Assembly: GCA_025455005.1 (NCBI GenBank)
Contig: JALONH010000018.1
Span: 1 to 63,723, forward strand
DNA from: Cytophagaceae bacterium
GTDB taxonomy: Bacteria; Bacteroidota; Bacteroidia; Cytophagales; Cytophagaceae
Direction: 5' to 3'
DNA length: 63,723 bases
Positions 18,544 to 27,414 of the stretch are shown piece by piece (positions within the stretch are counted from its first letter, which is position 1; the number at the start of each line of letters is the position of its first letter). The position numbers were made by a program, and so were the translations under genes. Under the pieces are notes generated by a model, which saw only the letters and a program-made list of their open reading frames with translations, searched no databases and had not been told where the DNA came from.

Positions 18544-18557
18544 ATGATAAATGTCAT
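18544..18557. promoter_or_regulatory. CRP/FNR-family operator between desaturase and ccoS
   Basis: The palindrome atgataaatgtcat has the core TGA-N6-TCA shared by CRP and FNR/FixK sites. Its centre is 36.5 bases from the end of the desaturase -7 box and 82 bases upstream of the ccoS start. The obvious candidate protein is the FixJ/FixK-like regulator encoded 1.5 kb away. Binding is inferred. Confidence 0.5.
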
Positions 18558-18632
18558 TTTACAAAACGATTATCCTCATCTAAAAAGCTTTTAGGAAATA
18601 GTTGATTTGTACCAAAGAAAAACAAATCGAAC

Positions 18633-18791
18633 ATGGGTGTTATCTTTATTTTGATTGGATGTAGTATACTTGTTGCATTAGGCTTTTTGACTGCTTTTTT
18701 ATGGGCGGTACGTGCAGGTCAATATGACGACGATTGTGCTCCATCCGTTCGAATCTTGATGGATGATGCGCCGGTTCAAAAAAAACCTTAA
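18633..18791 (+). CDS. ccoS: cbb3-type cytochrome oxidase assembly protein CcoS
   Basis: Small inner-membrane protein (52 residues) needed for insertion of haem and copper into cbb3 oxidase. One hydrophobic helix (about 3-24) is followed by the conserved segment FLWAVRAGQYDD, the CcoS hallmark. It is the first gene of the cco cluster, 15 bases before ccoNO, and is too short for most gene finders. The ATG at 18633 is the only sensible start. Confidence 0.9.
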   Translation: MGVIFILIGCSILVALGFLTAFLWAVRAGQYDDDCAPSVRILMDDAPVQKKP

Positions 18792-18806
18792 CCTATCACT
18801 TTACTC

Positions 18807-20936
18807 ATGAACCACGGAACCTTGGAACGTTTTTCCTATGACAACGCTACCGTACGAAATTTTATGTACGCTACTGTTATCTTTGGTATTGTCGGAATGT
18901 TAGTCGGCTTAACCGTCGCCTTACAACTTGTATTCCCGGCACTCAATTTTGCAGAATATGTAACGTTTGGACGTATTCGACCTTTGCATACGAACGCGGT
19001 CATCTTTGCCTTTGTAGGTAATGGTATGTTTGCCGGTGTGTATTATTCACTTCAACGCTTATGTAAAGCACGTATGTGGAGTGATTTCTTAAGTAAATTT
19101 AATTTTTGGGGATGGCAACTAATTATTCTGGCAGCTGCTATCACCTTACCACTTGGGATTACCACCAGCAAAGAATATGCGGAACTGGAATGGCCAATTG
19201 ATATTGCCATTGCTATCGTTTGGGTTGCGTTTGGAGTTAATATGTTTGGCACAATACTGAAACGTAGAGAACGTCATTTGTACGTAGCCATTTGGTTTTA
19301 TATCGCTACTTTTGTAACCGTAGCGGTGTTGCATATTGTCAACTCTTTCGAATTTCCGGTACATATATTTAAAAGTTATTCTTGGTATGCAGGTGTACAG
19401 GATGCTTTAGTTCAATGGTGGTATGGACATAATGCGGTTGCCTTCTTCTTAACTACACCTTTTTTAGGCTTAATGTATTACTTTGTTCCTAAAACTGCGA
19501 ATCGCCCTATCTATTCCTATCGTTTGTCTATCATTCACTTTTGGGCATTAATATTCATATACATTTGGGCCGGACCTCACCATTTATTATATACTTCTTT
19601 ACCGGATTGGGCACAATCGTTAGGTGTTGTCTTTTCTGTAATGTTAATCGCACCATCTTGGGGTGGTATGTTAAATGGCTTATTTACACTTAGAGGTGTA
19701 TGGGATAAAGTACGCGAGGAGCCCATTTTGAAATTTATGGTCGTAGCACTTACCTGTTATGGTATGGCTACCTTTGAAGGGCCAATGTTATCGTTGAAAA
19801 ACGTAAATGCTATTGCGCACTTTACGGATTGGGTTGTAGCGCACGTTCACGTTGGGGGACTTGGATGGAATGGTTTTTTAACCTTTGCGATTTTATACTA
19901 TTTAGTTCCTAAAATGTGGGGTACATCCTTGTATTCTACTAAACTGGCCAACTTTCATTTCTGGATAGGTACATTGGGAATTATCTTCTATGCTGTGCCT
20001 ATGTATTGGGCCGGTTTTGTTCAAAGTGCGATGTGGAAAGAATTTACTGCGGATGGTGTATTAGCTTATCCAAACTTTTTATCTACTGTCACACAATTAA
20101 GTACTATGTATTTATTACGTTCTATCGGTGGTGCCCTATTTATAGTAGGTGTGTTTGTAATGGCGTATAATTTATTAAAAACAATCGCACAAGGATCATT
20201 CATAGCAAATGAAGCCGCAGAAGCACCTGCCTTGCAGGCTTATGTTCCACATGGTAAAGACCATTGGCATAGAGCCATCGAACGTAGACCTATACAAATG
20301 TTGGTGTTCAGTTTACTAGTGATTTTAATTGGAGGACTGGTCGAAATGATTCCTACCTTTTTAGTAAAATCGAATATACCGACCATAGCCAGTGTAAAAC
20401 CTTACACACCTTTAGAGTTAGAGGGACGTGATATTTATATCCGAGAGGGATGTAATAACTGCCACTCACAAATGGTACGTCCGTTTCGCTCGGAAACGGC
20501 TCGATATGGTGAATATTCTAAAGCAGGTGAATTTGTTTATGATCACCCGTTCTTATGGGGGTCCAAACGTACCGGTCCGGATTTACATCGTGTGGGAGGA
20601 AAATATCCGGATTCGTGGCATTATAACCATATGTTAGATCCAACGATCACTTCTGCAGGTTCTATTATGCCGGCGTATCCACACTTATTTGAAAAGTCGT
20701 TGAATACTTCTTATATCTCCGGTAAAATTAAAGCAATGCGTAGCATAGGTGTTCCCTATCCGGCCGGGTATGAAGCACAAGCTTTGGGTGATTTACAAAT
20801 ACAATCTGAAAGCATCGTTGCGAGTTTAGCTAAAGACAAAATTAAAGTGTCATCAGATAAAGAAATTATAGCGCTTATTGCCTATATGCAACGATTAGGT
20901 ATCGATATAAAAGTTCAACCTACAGCAGCAAAATAA
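18807..20936 (+). CDS. ccoNO: cbb3-type cytochrome c oxidase, fused subunits I and II
   Basis: Catalytic core of the high-affinity terminal oxidase, in the inner membrane. Residues 1-480 are the CcoN subunit: 12 or more helices with the haem/CuB histidines in HTNAVIFAFVGN, WWYGHNAVAFF, HHLLYTSLPDW and AHVHVGGLGWNG. From about 500 the chain becomes CcoO: one anchor helix, then the haem c motif CNNCH in EGCNNCHSQMVRPF and later MPAYPHLF. In Proteobacteria these are separate genes; the fusion is common in Bacteroidota. It is followed 2 bases later by ccoQ. Confidence 0.95.
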   Translation: MNHGTLERFSYDNATVRNFMYATVIFGIVGMLVGLTVALQLVFPALNFAEYVTFGRIRPLHTNAVIFAFVGNGMFAGVYYSLQRLCKARMWSDFLSKFNFWGWQLIILAAAITLPLGITTSKEYAELEWPIDIAIAIVWVAFGVNMFGTILKRRERHLYVAIWFYIATFVTVAVLHIVNSFEFPVHIFKSYSWYAGVQDALVQWWYGHNAVAFFLTTPFLGLMYYFVPKTANRPIYSYRLSIIHFWALIFIYIWAGPHHLLYTSLPDWAQSLGVVFSVMLIAPSWGGMLNGLFTLRGVWDKVREEPILKFMVVALTCYGMATFEGPMLSLKNVNAIAHFTDWVVAHVHVGGLGWNGFLTFAILYYLVPKMWGTSLYSTKLANFHFWIGTLGIIFYAVPMYWAGFVQSAMWKEFTADGVLAYPNFLSTVTQLSTMYLLRSIGGALFIVGVFVMAYNLLKTIAQGSFIANEAAEAPALQAYVPHGKDHWHRAIERRPIQMLVFSLLVILIGGLVEMIPTFLVKSNIPTIASVKPYTPLELEGRDIYIREGCNNCHSQMVRPFRSETARYGEYSKAGEFVYDHPFLWGSKRTGPDLHRVGGKYPDSWHYNHMLDPTITSAGSIMPAYPHLFEKSLNTSYISGKIKAMRSIGVPYPAGYEAQALGDLQIQSESIVASLAKDKIKVSSDKEIIALIAYMQRLGIDIKVQPTAAK

Positions 20937-20938
20937 TT

Positions 20939-21112
20939 ATGTTGAAGTTTATCAAACACCATATGTCTGAAATTTCCGGTATAGAAATCTATCCGATTAT
21001 TTCCTTTGTCTTGTTTTTCTCTTTCTTCATCGGGATGATGTTGTGGGTTTTTAAAACTAGAAAAGAACATTTTAATTATTTATCCAACATTCCATTGGAC
21101 GAAAAAAAATAA
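20939..21112 (+). CDS. ccoQ: cbb3-type oxidase small subunit CcoQ (FixQ)
   Basis: A 57-residue single-span protein encoded between ccoNO and ccoP, 2 bases after the first and 11 before the second. One helix (about 18-38, PIISFVLFFSFFIG) is followed by a basic turn and the tail PLDEKK. Position and size identify it as CcoQ, which stabilises the oxidase; sequence identity in this family is low. Confidence 0.82.
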   Translation: MLKFIKHHMSEISGIEIYPIISFVLFFSFFIGMMLWVFKTRKEHFNYLSNIPLDEKK

Positions 21113-21123
21113 ACGATTGACTT

Positions 21124-21960
21124 ATGAAAACATATATCTATACTATATCTTCCTATCTACTCAGCGGCCTTTTGTTTATCGCTACTCTAGGGACAGTTGC
21201 TGCAGAAGAGACAGCTGCAGTTTCAGCAGATTCCGGATTTACTATTTCTACCTTGGGGTTGTACGCGGTTTTGACCATGTTATCCATAGTATTATTCGCC
21301 TTACTTGGAATGTTATCAGCTGTATTGGCTCTTCGATCTGCTGTATTAAAAGAAAAAGGGGAAGCACCAAAACCTATTTTTCAATGGATAGATGGTGTAC
21401 CAATCGAAAGAGAAGATGAGGTTATGACGGATCACGAGTACGACGGTATTCGAGAGTTGGATAATGCAATGCCTACATGGTGGGTGTATTTATTTTATGT
21501 AACGATTGTGTTCTCCGTCGTATATGTTTGGTATTATCACTTTGGTGGTAATGGTGCTTTACAAGATCAGGAATACAAGATGGAATTAGCCGAAGCGGAA
21601 GTTCAATTGAAGAAAGCTGGGGATGCAATGAATGAAAATACAGTTACATTGATTGCAGATAAGACTCAATTAGGTGAAGGTGAACAATTGTATGCAGATA
21701 ACTGTGCCGCGTGTCATGGTAAATTAGGTGAAGGAGGCGTAGGTCCTAATCTAACCGATGCTTATTGGATACACGGTGGGGATATTAAATCCGTATTTAA
21801 AACGATTAAATACGGAGTACCGAATAAGGGTATGATTGCATGGCAAGCTCAATTAGGACCTAAACAAATTCAACAAGTAGCCAGCTATATCAAGTCTTTA
21901 AAAGGGACTCAGCCCGCCAATGCGAAAGAAGCACAAGGGGATCTATATGAAGGTGAATAA
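21124..21960 (+). CDS. ccoP: cbb3-type oxidase subunit III, monohaem CcoP
   Basis: Membrane-bound cytochrome c subunit that brings electrons to the oxidase. An N-terminal signal-like helix ends around residue 25, a second helix spans about 36-66, then comes the CcoP N-terminal domain with DHEYDGIRELDNAMPTWW and a third helix. The C-terminal half holds one haem c site, CAACHG, with the distal Met probably in the segment KYGVPNKGMIAW. Proteobacterial CcoP has two haems; only one is seen here, as in other Bacteroidota. An overlapping second frame at 21117 is a shadow. Confidence 0.92.
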   Translation: MKTYIYTISSYLLSGLLFIATLGTVAAEETAAVSADSGFTISTLGLYAVLTMLSIVLFALLGMLSAVLALRSAVLKEKGEAPKPIFQWIDGVPIEREDEVMTDHEYDGIRELDNAMPTWWVYLFYVTIVFSVVYVWYYHFGGNGALQDQEYKMELAEAEVQLKKAGDAMNENTVTLIADKTQLGEGEQLYADNCAACHGKLGEGGVGPNLTDAYWIHGGDIKSVFKTIKYGVPNKGMIAWQAQLGPKQIQQVASYIKSLKGTQPANAKEAQGDLYEGE

Positions 21961-21967
21961 ATAAGAT

Positions 21968-23380
21968 ATGAAAACTGTAGACGAAGGTATTTATGCTGAT
22001 GAATCGTTTAGAGATTCATTAGCAACGATAGGTGAGGATGGAAAACGGAAATGGATTTATCCTAAGAAACCGAAAGGTACGTTTACAAACTATCGAAAAA
22101 TCTTCGGCTACAGTTTATTTATATTGTTTTTAGTGATGCCTTTTTTACGCATCAACGACGAACCGGTGTTATTGTTAAATGTCATCGAACGACACTTTTC
22201 TATTTTAGGTGTTGTATTTTGGCCGCAGGATTTTCATTTATTTTTATTGGCTATGATTACGTTCATCTTATTCGTAGTCGTCTTTACGGTTATCTATGGA
22301 CGTATATTTTGTGGATGGGCATGTCCTCAAACTATTTTTATGGAACTACTGTTTAGACCCATTGAATATTGGATTGAAGGAGATTATAAACAACAAAAAG
22401 CATTAAACGATGCACCTTTATCCACCACTAAGTTTATTAAAAAAAGTACGAAACACATTACCTTTTTCTCTTTATCCTTTCTAATCTCTAACGTCTTTTT
22501 AATGTATATTATGGGTACGGAGGCTTGGCTCGAAATGGTAACAGATAACCCATTTCTTCACACCTCCGGTTTACTTTTAATGTTACTCTTTACTGCTGTT
22601 TTCTATGGTGTATATGCGCGCTTTCGGGAGCAAGTGTGCACAGCAGTATGTCCTTACGGACGTCTACAAGGGGTATTGTTGGATAAAGACTCTATCGTAG
22701 TGGCCTATGATTATGTTAGAGGTGAACCAAGAGGTAAAATAAATAAATGGGAGAAAGAGCCTTCCACCGGAGATTGCGTAGACTGTAAACTTTGTATACA
22801 TGTTTGTCCCACCGGAATTGATATACGAAATGGGGTACAAATGGAATGTATCAATTGCACAGCGTGTATCGATGTATGTGACGAGGTAATGGAAAAAGTA
22901 CACCGTCCTACCGGACTCATTCGTTATGCCAGTGAAAATGGAATTGCAAAAAATATGCCTTTCCGATGGACAAAACGAGTGATAGCTTATTCTGTCGTAT
23001 TGTTTGTGTTATTATCTGTTATTACTACTTTATTAGCCACCCGTCCGGATATAGAAACCTCTATACTTCGAACTCCGGGAATGTTATATCAAGAAAAAGC
23101 GCCCGGCATTTATACCAATTTATATAATATTAAAATTGTTAATAAAACGAAAAAATCCTTTCCCTTGCAATTTAAATTAGAAAACAAGAAAGGCACTATT
23201 CAAGCAGTGGGACAATTCCCAACAGCTGAATCAAAATCAATAACAGATGGTGCTTTATTTATAGAATTAGCACAAGAGGAATTAAAAGGATTAAAGACAG
23301 ATGTAATAGTAGGGGTATATAGAGGAGATGAAAAAATCGAAGAAATTAAAACCAGTTTTGTAGGACCAGCACAATATTAA
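21968..23380 (+). CDS. ccoG: cbb3 oxidase accessory protein CcoG (FixG / RdxA)
   Basis: Polyferredoxin-like membrane protein of 470 residues; CcoG is known to reduce Cu(II) during cbb3 maturation. Helices lie near 45-62, 90-110, 160-180, 195-215 and 335-355. Two clusters of cysteines, CVDCKLCIHVCP and CINCTACIDVCDE, bind two 4Fe-4S centres, and the earlier GRIFCGWACPQT and CTAVCPYGRLQG are also family hallmarks. The C-terminal 100 residues form the periplasmic Ig-like domain. It starts 7 bases after ccoP. Confidence 0.93.
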   Translation: MKTVDEGIYADESFRDSLATIGEDGKRKWIYPKKPKGTFTNYRKIFGYSLFILFLVMPFLRINDEPVLLLNVIERHFSILGVVFWPQDFHLFLLAMITFILFVVVFTVIYGRIFCGWACPQTIFMELLFRPIEYWIEGDYKQQKALNDAPLSTTKFIKKSTKHITFFSLSFLISNVFLMYIMGTEAWLEMVTDNPFLHTSGLLLMLLFTAVFYGVYARFREQVCTAVCPYGRLQGVLLDKDSIVVAYDYVRGEPRGKINKWEKEPSTGDCVDCKLCIHVCPTGIDIRNGVQMECINCTACIDVCDEVMEKVHRPTGLIRYASENGIAKNMPFRWTKRVIAYSVVLFVLLSVITTLLATRPDIETSILRTPGMLYQEKAPGIYTNLYNIKIVNKTKKSFPLQFKLENKKGTIQAVGQFPTAESKSITDGALFIELAQEELKGLKTDVIVGVYRGDEKIEEIKTSFVGPAQY

Positions 23381-23384
23381 CGAT

Positions 23385-23828
23385 ATGAAACTCTCTTGGC
23401 CTTTTTATGTAACGCTTTCTTTCGGTAGTTTTATGGTATTCATTTTATACCTCGTATACCGTACCTATGGTGTTAATACCGATTTGGTATCGGAAAACTA
23501 TTATGCCATGGAAATAGCGTATCAGGATAAACTGAATAAAATGCAAGCAGCTGTTGATGCTGGCATTCACATTACTACACATAGAAAAGATAGTTTATTA
23601 TATATTGAATTCAATCGTCCGGTTATTCAACACAGCACCAAAGGAACGATAACCCTTTATCGCCCCTCTGAAAAAAAATCAGATAAAACCTATCCTATCG
23701 ATGTGAACGAAGGTACAACACAAATCATTTCACTTGATCATGTAGACATAGGAATGTATCAACTTCAAGTAGATTGGTCGAATGAACATGCCGCTTTTTA
23801 TATAGAACGTGAACTAAAGATTCAATAA
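23385..23828 (+). CDS. ccoH: cbb3 oxidase accessory protein CcoH (FixH)
   Basis: Single-span inner-membrane protein (147 residues) of the FixH family, required for stable cbb3 assembly. The helix covers about 6-26; the next segment VSENYYAMEIAYQDK is the conserved FixH region. The periplasmic part is beta-rich. It starts 4 bases after ccoG and is followed 4 bases later by the TauE/SafE-like gene. Confidence 0.88.
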   Translation: MKLSWPFYVTLSFGSFMVFILYLVYRTYGVNTDLVSENYYAMEIAYQDKLNKMQAAVDAGIHITTHRKDSLLYIEFNRPVIQHSTKGTITLYRPSEKKSDKTYPIDVNEGTTQIISLDHVDIGMYQLQVDWSNEHAAFYIERELKIQ

Positions 23829-23832
23829 CCAT

Positions 23833-24540
23833 ATGTTTTATTTATCTGCTATCGTTTTTGGGTTATTCAGTAGTTTGCATTGTATGGGGATGTGCGGCCC
23901 CATCGCTCTTGCTTTACCAAGGATTCAAGGCGTCTCAATGGGAGGCGTAGCCGTAGTTTATTCTCTTGGAAGAACATTTACGTATTCCTTCATCGGTGGA
24001 ATAATGGGTGCTGTTGGATATTCCATTCAATGGTGGGGGTTTCAACAATACCTGTCTATATTGACCGGAATACTTATGATAGGTGTAAGTGGTATTTATC
24101 TTTGGAAGAAAACATGGTTGACGATGGGAAGTGGCATAGGTAGAATGTTAAAGACGTACTTTCAATATTTTTTACAAAAGAGAACCCTCTCATCTATTTT
24201 TTTATTAGGAATTGTAAATGGTGCATTACCTTGTGGTGTTGTTTACCTAGCCGCAACAGCATCCATTGGAGCAGGTTCTATTTTAGGCAGTATGAGCTAT
24301 ATGGCATTGTTCGGATTCGGTACGCTACCTATGCTGGTTGCTTTACCTTTACTTCGTCAAGTAAAGACAAAAGCATTTAGTGGTTGGCAAAAATGGGTGC
24401 CGTTGTATACCTGCTTATTGGGTTTTTTATTATTAATAAGGGGTATGGGTATTGGCATACCTTTTATCAGCCCCATACAAAAAGCAAATACCGTACAGTG
24501 TTGTTCCCATCCTGCTGTGACAAGCACGTGTAAAAAATAA
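23833..24540 (+). CDS. TauE/SafE (UreH-like) membrane protein of the cco operon
   Basis: Six-helix membrane protein of the UreH-like branch annotated as sulfite exporter TauE/SafE. The signature HCMGMCGPIALALP in helix 1 and NGALPCGVVYLA in helix 4 carry cysteines and a methionine that suggest metal or thiol handling rather than sulfite export. The C-terminal tail QCCSHPAVTSTCKK has three more cysteines. It lies inside the operon between ccoH and hemN, so a role in copper supply or cytochrome maturation for cbb3 oxidase is likely but inferred. Confidence 0.82.
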   Translation: MFYLSAIVFGLFSSLHCMGMCGPIALALPRIQGVSMGGVAVVYSLGRTFTYSFIGGIMGAVGYSIQWWGFQQYLSILTGILMIGVSGIYLWKKTWLTMGSGIGRMLKTYFQYFLQKRTLSSIFLLGIVNGALPCGVVYLAATASIGAGSILGSMSYMALFGFGTLPMLVALPLLRQVKTKAFSGWQKWVPLYTCLLGFLLLIRGMGIGIPFISPIQKANTVQCCSHPAVTSTCKK

Positions 24541-24544
24541 TAGG

Positions 24545-25909
24545 ATGACCAGATCAGAATCTTTAATAGAAAAATATAATGTACCGGTCCCTCGTTACAC
24601 CAGTTATCCAACGGTGCCGCATTGGGATAGATCCGGCTTTTCCTTATCTACTTGGCGTTCTAAAGTCTTTGAAGCCTATCAATCAAAAGGTGCTACGGAG
24701 GGTATAAGTGTATATATTCATTTACCCTATTGTGAAAGTCTTTGTACATATTGTGGATGTACTACTCGAATCACCATTAACCATGCAGTAGAAAAACCTT
24801 ACTTGGATCACGTGTTAATGGAATGGGAAGCGTATGTTCAACTAATAGGTACAACACCTAAACTTCAAGAAATTCATTTGGGCGGAGGAACACCTACATT
24901 TTTTAGTGCAGCACATTTACAAGAATTGATTCAAGGTATTCTAGATAAAGCAAGTTGTACCGAAACTTTTGAAATCAGTTTTGAAGGACATCCGGCGAAT
25001 ACAAGTTATGCCCACTTGGAAACTTTATACCAATTAGGCGCACGGCGCGTTAGTTTTGGGATACAAGATTTTGATCCGAAAGTGCAAGATACTATTCATC
25101 GCTTTCAAACTAAAGAACAAGTACGACAAGTAACCGAATGGGCGAGAGCCATTGGATATACTTCCGTTAACTTTGATTTAGTATATGGCTTACCCTTTCA
25201 ATCCATCGATAGTATTCAAGACACTTTTAGTATCATACGAGAATTACGCCCGGATCGTATTGCGTATTATAGCTATGCACATGTACCTTGGTTAAAGCCC
25301 GGGCAACGGAAATTTACCGAACTCGATTTACCGGACAATGCGTATAAAAGAGCATTGTATGAAACCGGAAAATCCATTTTAGTAGAAGTAGGTTATCATG
25401 ATATTGGTATGGATCATTTTTCTCTACCTGAAGATAATCTATATTTAGCCTGGTGTAAGGGTCAGCTTCACCGCAATTTTATGGGCTATACCACAACAAC
25501 CAATTCAATGTTGATAGGATTGGGCTGTTCAAGTATCAGTGATGTTGGAACGGCTTATGCACAAAATCCCAAAGTCGTAGAACGCTATTTTGAACAGGTG
25601 GAAGCTCTCGGCATAGCCGCTAATAGCGGACACATCTGTTCATCGGAAGATCAACGAATACGAGTTTTAATAACCTCTTTGATTACACAAGGAGAAGTAT
25701 GCATACCGAATGAACTTTTAGAATCACAAGGTATTCAGGGTGCATTAGAAATATGGAAAGAGATGGAAACAGAAGGTCTTGTCTTTTGGCAAGGGGAGGT
25801 GTTGAAAATAAAACAAGAGGGGAAGTCGTTTGTACGAAATATTTGTTCGGCTTTAGATACTTATTATGAGCAGGAAAATCAACAGCCTATGTTTTCAAAA
25901 AGTATTTAA
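24545..25909 (+). CDS. hemN: Oxygen-independent coproporphyrinogen III dehydrogenase
   Basis: Radical-SAM enzyme of haem synthesis that works without O2, in the cytoplasm. The cluster motif CESLCTYCGC (CxxxCxxC plus the extra Cys of true HemN), HLGGGTPTF and a full 454-residue length support HemN rather than HemW. It is the last gene of the cco operon, 4 bases after the TauE/SafE-like gene, so haem supply is co-ordered with the microaerobic oxidase. Its stop overlaps that of the convergent COG0523 gene in the bases ttaa. Confidence 0.92.
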   Translation: MTRSESLIEKYNVPVPRYTSYPTVPHWDRSGFSLSTWRSKVFEAYQSKGATEGISVYIHLPYCESLCTYCGCTTRITINHAVEKPYLDHVLMEWEAYVQLIGTTPKLQEIHLGGGTPTFFSAAHLQELIQGILDKASCTETFEISFEGHPANTSYAHLETLYQLGARRVSFGIQDFDPKVQDTIHRFQTKEQVRQVTEWARAIGYTSVNFDLVYGLPFQSIDSIQDTFSIIRELRPDRIAYYSYAHVPWLKPGQRKFTELDLPDNAYKRALYETGKSILVEVGYHDIGMDHFSLPEDNLYLAWCKGQLHRNFMGYTTTTNSMLIGLGCSSISDVGTAYAQNPKVVERYFEQVEALGIAANSGHICSSEDQRIRVLITSLITQGEVCIPNELLESQGIQGALEIWKEMETEGLVFWQGEVLKIKQEGKSFVRNICSALDTYYEQENQQPMFSKSI

Positions 25910-26826
25910 GAAGTAAAAGGACGCATCAAACGATTAACAGTAGAATCTGTTAAATTTTTTCCTATAAAAACGATTTGAGTAAACGGAATGGTACGATCAC
26001 TTTTTTCCATTTGAATATGATCACCTACCGATTGAACACTGTAGGTAGATAGGTCGGAGCTAAGGACATAGCCTTTAATACGAAATAATTGATTGGGGTA
26101 CTGATAGAAATACAATTGTACGACACTCTGAAAAGCAGGAATGGAGATAGCGTTTTGAGTTTCAAAATAAACAGCGTTTATGGAATGGTTCGATTTAGTA
26201 TTAAATGACAAAATATGGGGTGAAAACTGCCAAGGTGGATAGATTACCGGTGCGATTACTTTTTCTAGTGCAATTTGACCATAAATAGCGGTGTCCAGCT
26301 CTGCCCATGGTTGAATGGTTTTTAATTGAGTCAAAAGAGCCCTTACGGCATCCGGTGTAAGGGTATCGATTTTATTGAGTATGATATGATCACTACGAAC
26401 AAGTTGTATTCCACATTCAGGGGTATCCTCCAATCGTTGAAGTACTTGTCCGGCATCTGCTAAGGCAATCGTTTTGATAAGGGTATAATATTCTTTTATT
26501 TCCGGAGAAGAAAAAAGTTTTTGAATACTGCCCGGATCGGCTATACCGGTACTTTCAATAAATAAATATGAAGGAGGAATCTCTTGTTGAATAATTTCAG
26601 CTAAAACATTATACAATTCCGTATCTAACGAACAACAGATACAACCACCGGTAATAGGAATGATATTTTTTGGAGCAGTTTGAAGGATGGTAGAATCAAT
26701 ATTGACGGCCCCCACTTCATTTTCGATAATGAGCACCTTTTCATTTTCCAAAAAGGGGAGAAGGGCATTTAAAAAAGTAGTTTTGCCGGAACCTAAAAAA
26801 CCGGTAATTAGGAAAGTAGAAATCAT
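25906..26826 (-). CDS. COG0523 / CobW-family metal chaperone GTPase
   Basis: G3E-family P-loop GTPase that handles metals such as Zn, Co or Ni. The Walker A GFLGSGKTTFLNAL, the metal motif CICC (GGCICCSLDTEL), the ESTGIADPG switch and the NKID base-recognition motif are all present. The C-terminal CobW_C half (about 200-306) is beta-rich. The metal is not evident. It starts 6 bases after a small Cys-rich protein and is probably in one operon with it. Confidence 0.87.
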   Translation of the reverse strand: MISTFLITGFLGSGKTTFLNALLPFLENEKVLIIENEVGAVNIDSTILQTAPKNIIPITGGCICCSLDTELYNVLAEIIQQEIPPSYLFIESTGIADPGSIQKLFSSPEIKEYYTLIKTIALADAGQVLQRLEDTPECGIQLVRSDHIILNKIDTLTPDAVRALLTQLKTIQPWAELDTAIYGQIALEKVIAPVIYPPWQFSPHILSFNTKSNHSINAVYFETQNAISIPAFQSVVQLYFYQYPNQLFRIKGYVLSSDLSTYSVQSVGDHIQMEKSDRTIPFTQIVFIGKNLTDSTVNRLMRPFTS

Positions 26827-26832
26827 ATCGGA

Positions 26833-27147
26833 TTATTCCGATTTTTTAATACAAATTGGAGAGGCTTTAAGTGTACAAGGATTTTCTACTAAAGCTTTGA
26901 TGTCTTGGAGGGTAATATCTTGTGGGTGTTTAGATACTTTATACATTTTCATTTTATCTGTATCGCAGCATTCTATCATGATTATCGTTTCAATAGCATC
27001 ACCGGAACAGGTTCCCCTAACTAAGACACAGCGCTCGTCCGAGATATTTAGTTGCTTACGAACATTCGATTTTAAACGACCTAACGCTTCTTGACAACTG
27101 TCTACAGAAGTAGGGGTATTAGAATCACTGTATTGAAGTTCTACCAT
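26833..27147 (-). CDS. Small Cys-rich protein linked to a COG0523 GTPase
   Basis: I do not recognise a family. The 104 residues carry seven cysteines (18, 40, 47, 60, 61, 91, 99), high for a cytoplasmic protein without a signal peptide. The chain otherwise looks like a compact alpha/beta domain (RCVLVRGTCSGD, IIMIECCD). It is followed 6 bases later by the CobW-like GTPase, so it may be the client or a metal-binding partner. This is an inference from context only. Confidence 0.65.
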   Translation of the reverse strand: MVELQYSDSNTPTSVDSCQEALGRLKSNVRKQLNISDERCVLVRGTCSGDAIETIIMIECCDTDKMKMYKVSKHPQDITLQDIKALVENPCTLKASPICIKKSE

Positions 27148-27414
27148 ATGGATTCGATTATTTACCGATATTCTACGTTATACGGGTGTTTCGGTTGTTT
27201 CAATTACAATTTTACTACATTATTTGAATATTTTTTACAGCTCATTCAAATGCACTTCTTATTTAGAATTAATTTAAAAAGAAGGGAATAATACCGAATC
27301 GAAATAACAATAATCTGTAAGAATTGTGTAAATTCAAGGTTGCAAAGGGAACAAACCGAGGATATAACCTTACTTATTACAGATTAGTTCCCAATAAGTA
27401 TCGTAGAAACAAAT

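Noticed and set aside
21117-21419. 100-residue frame overlapping the ccoP start
   Set aside because: It is a shifted reading of ccoP, rich in Arg, Cys and Ser with no domain.
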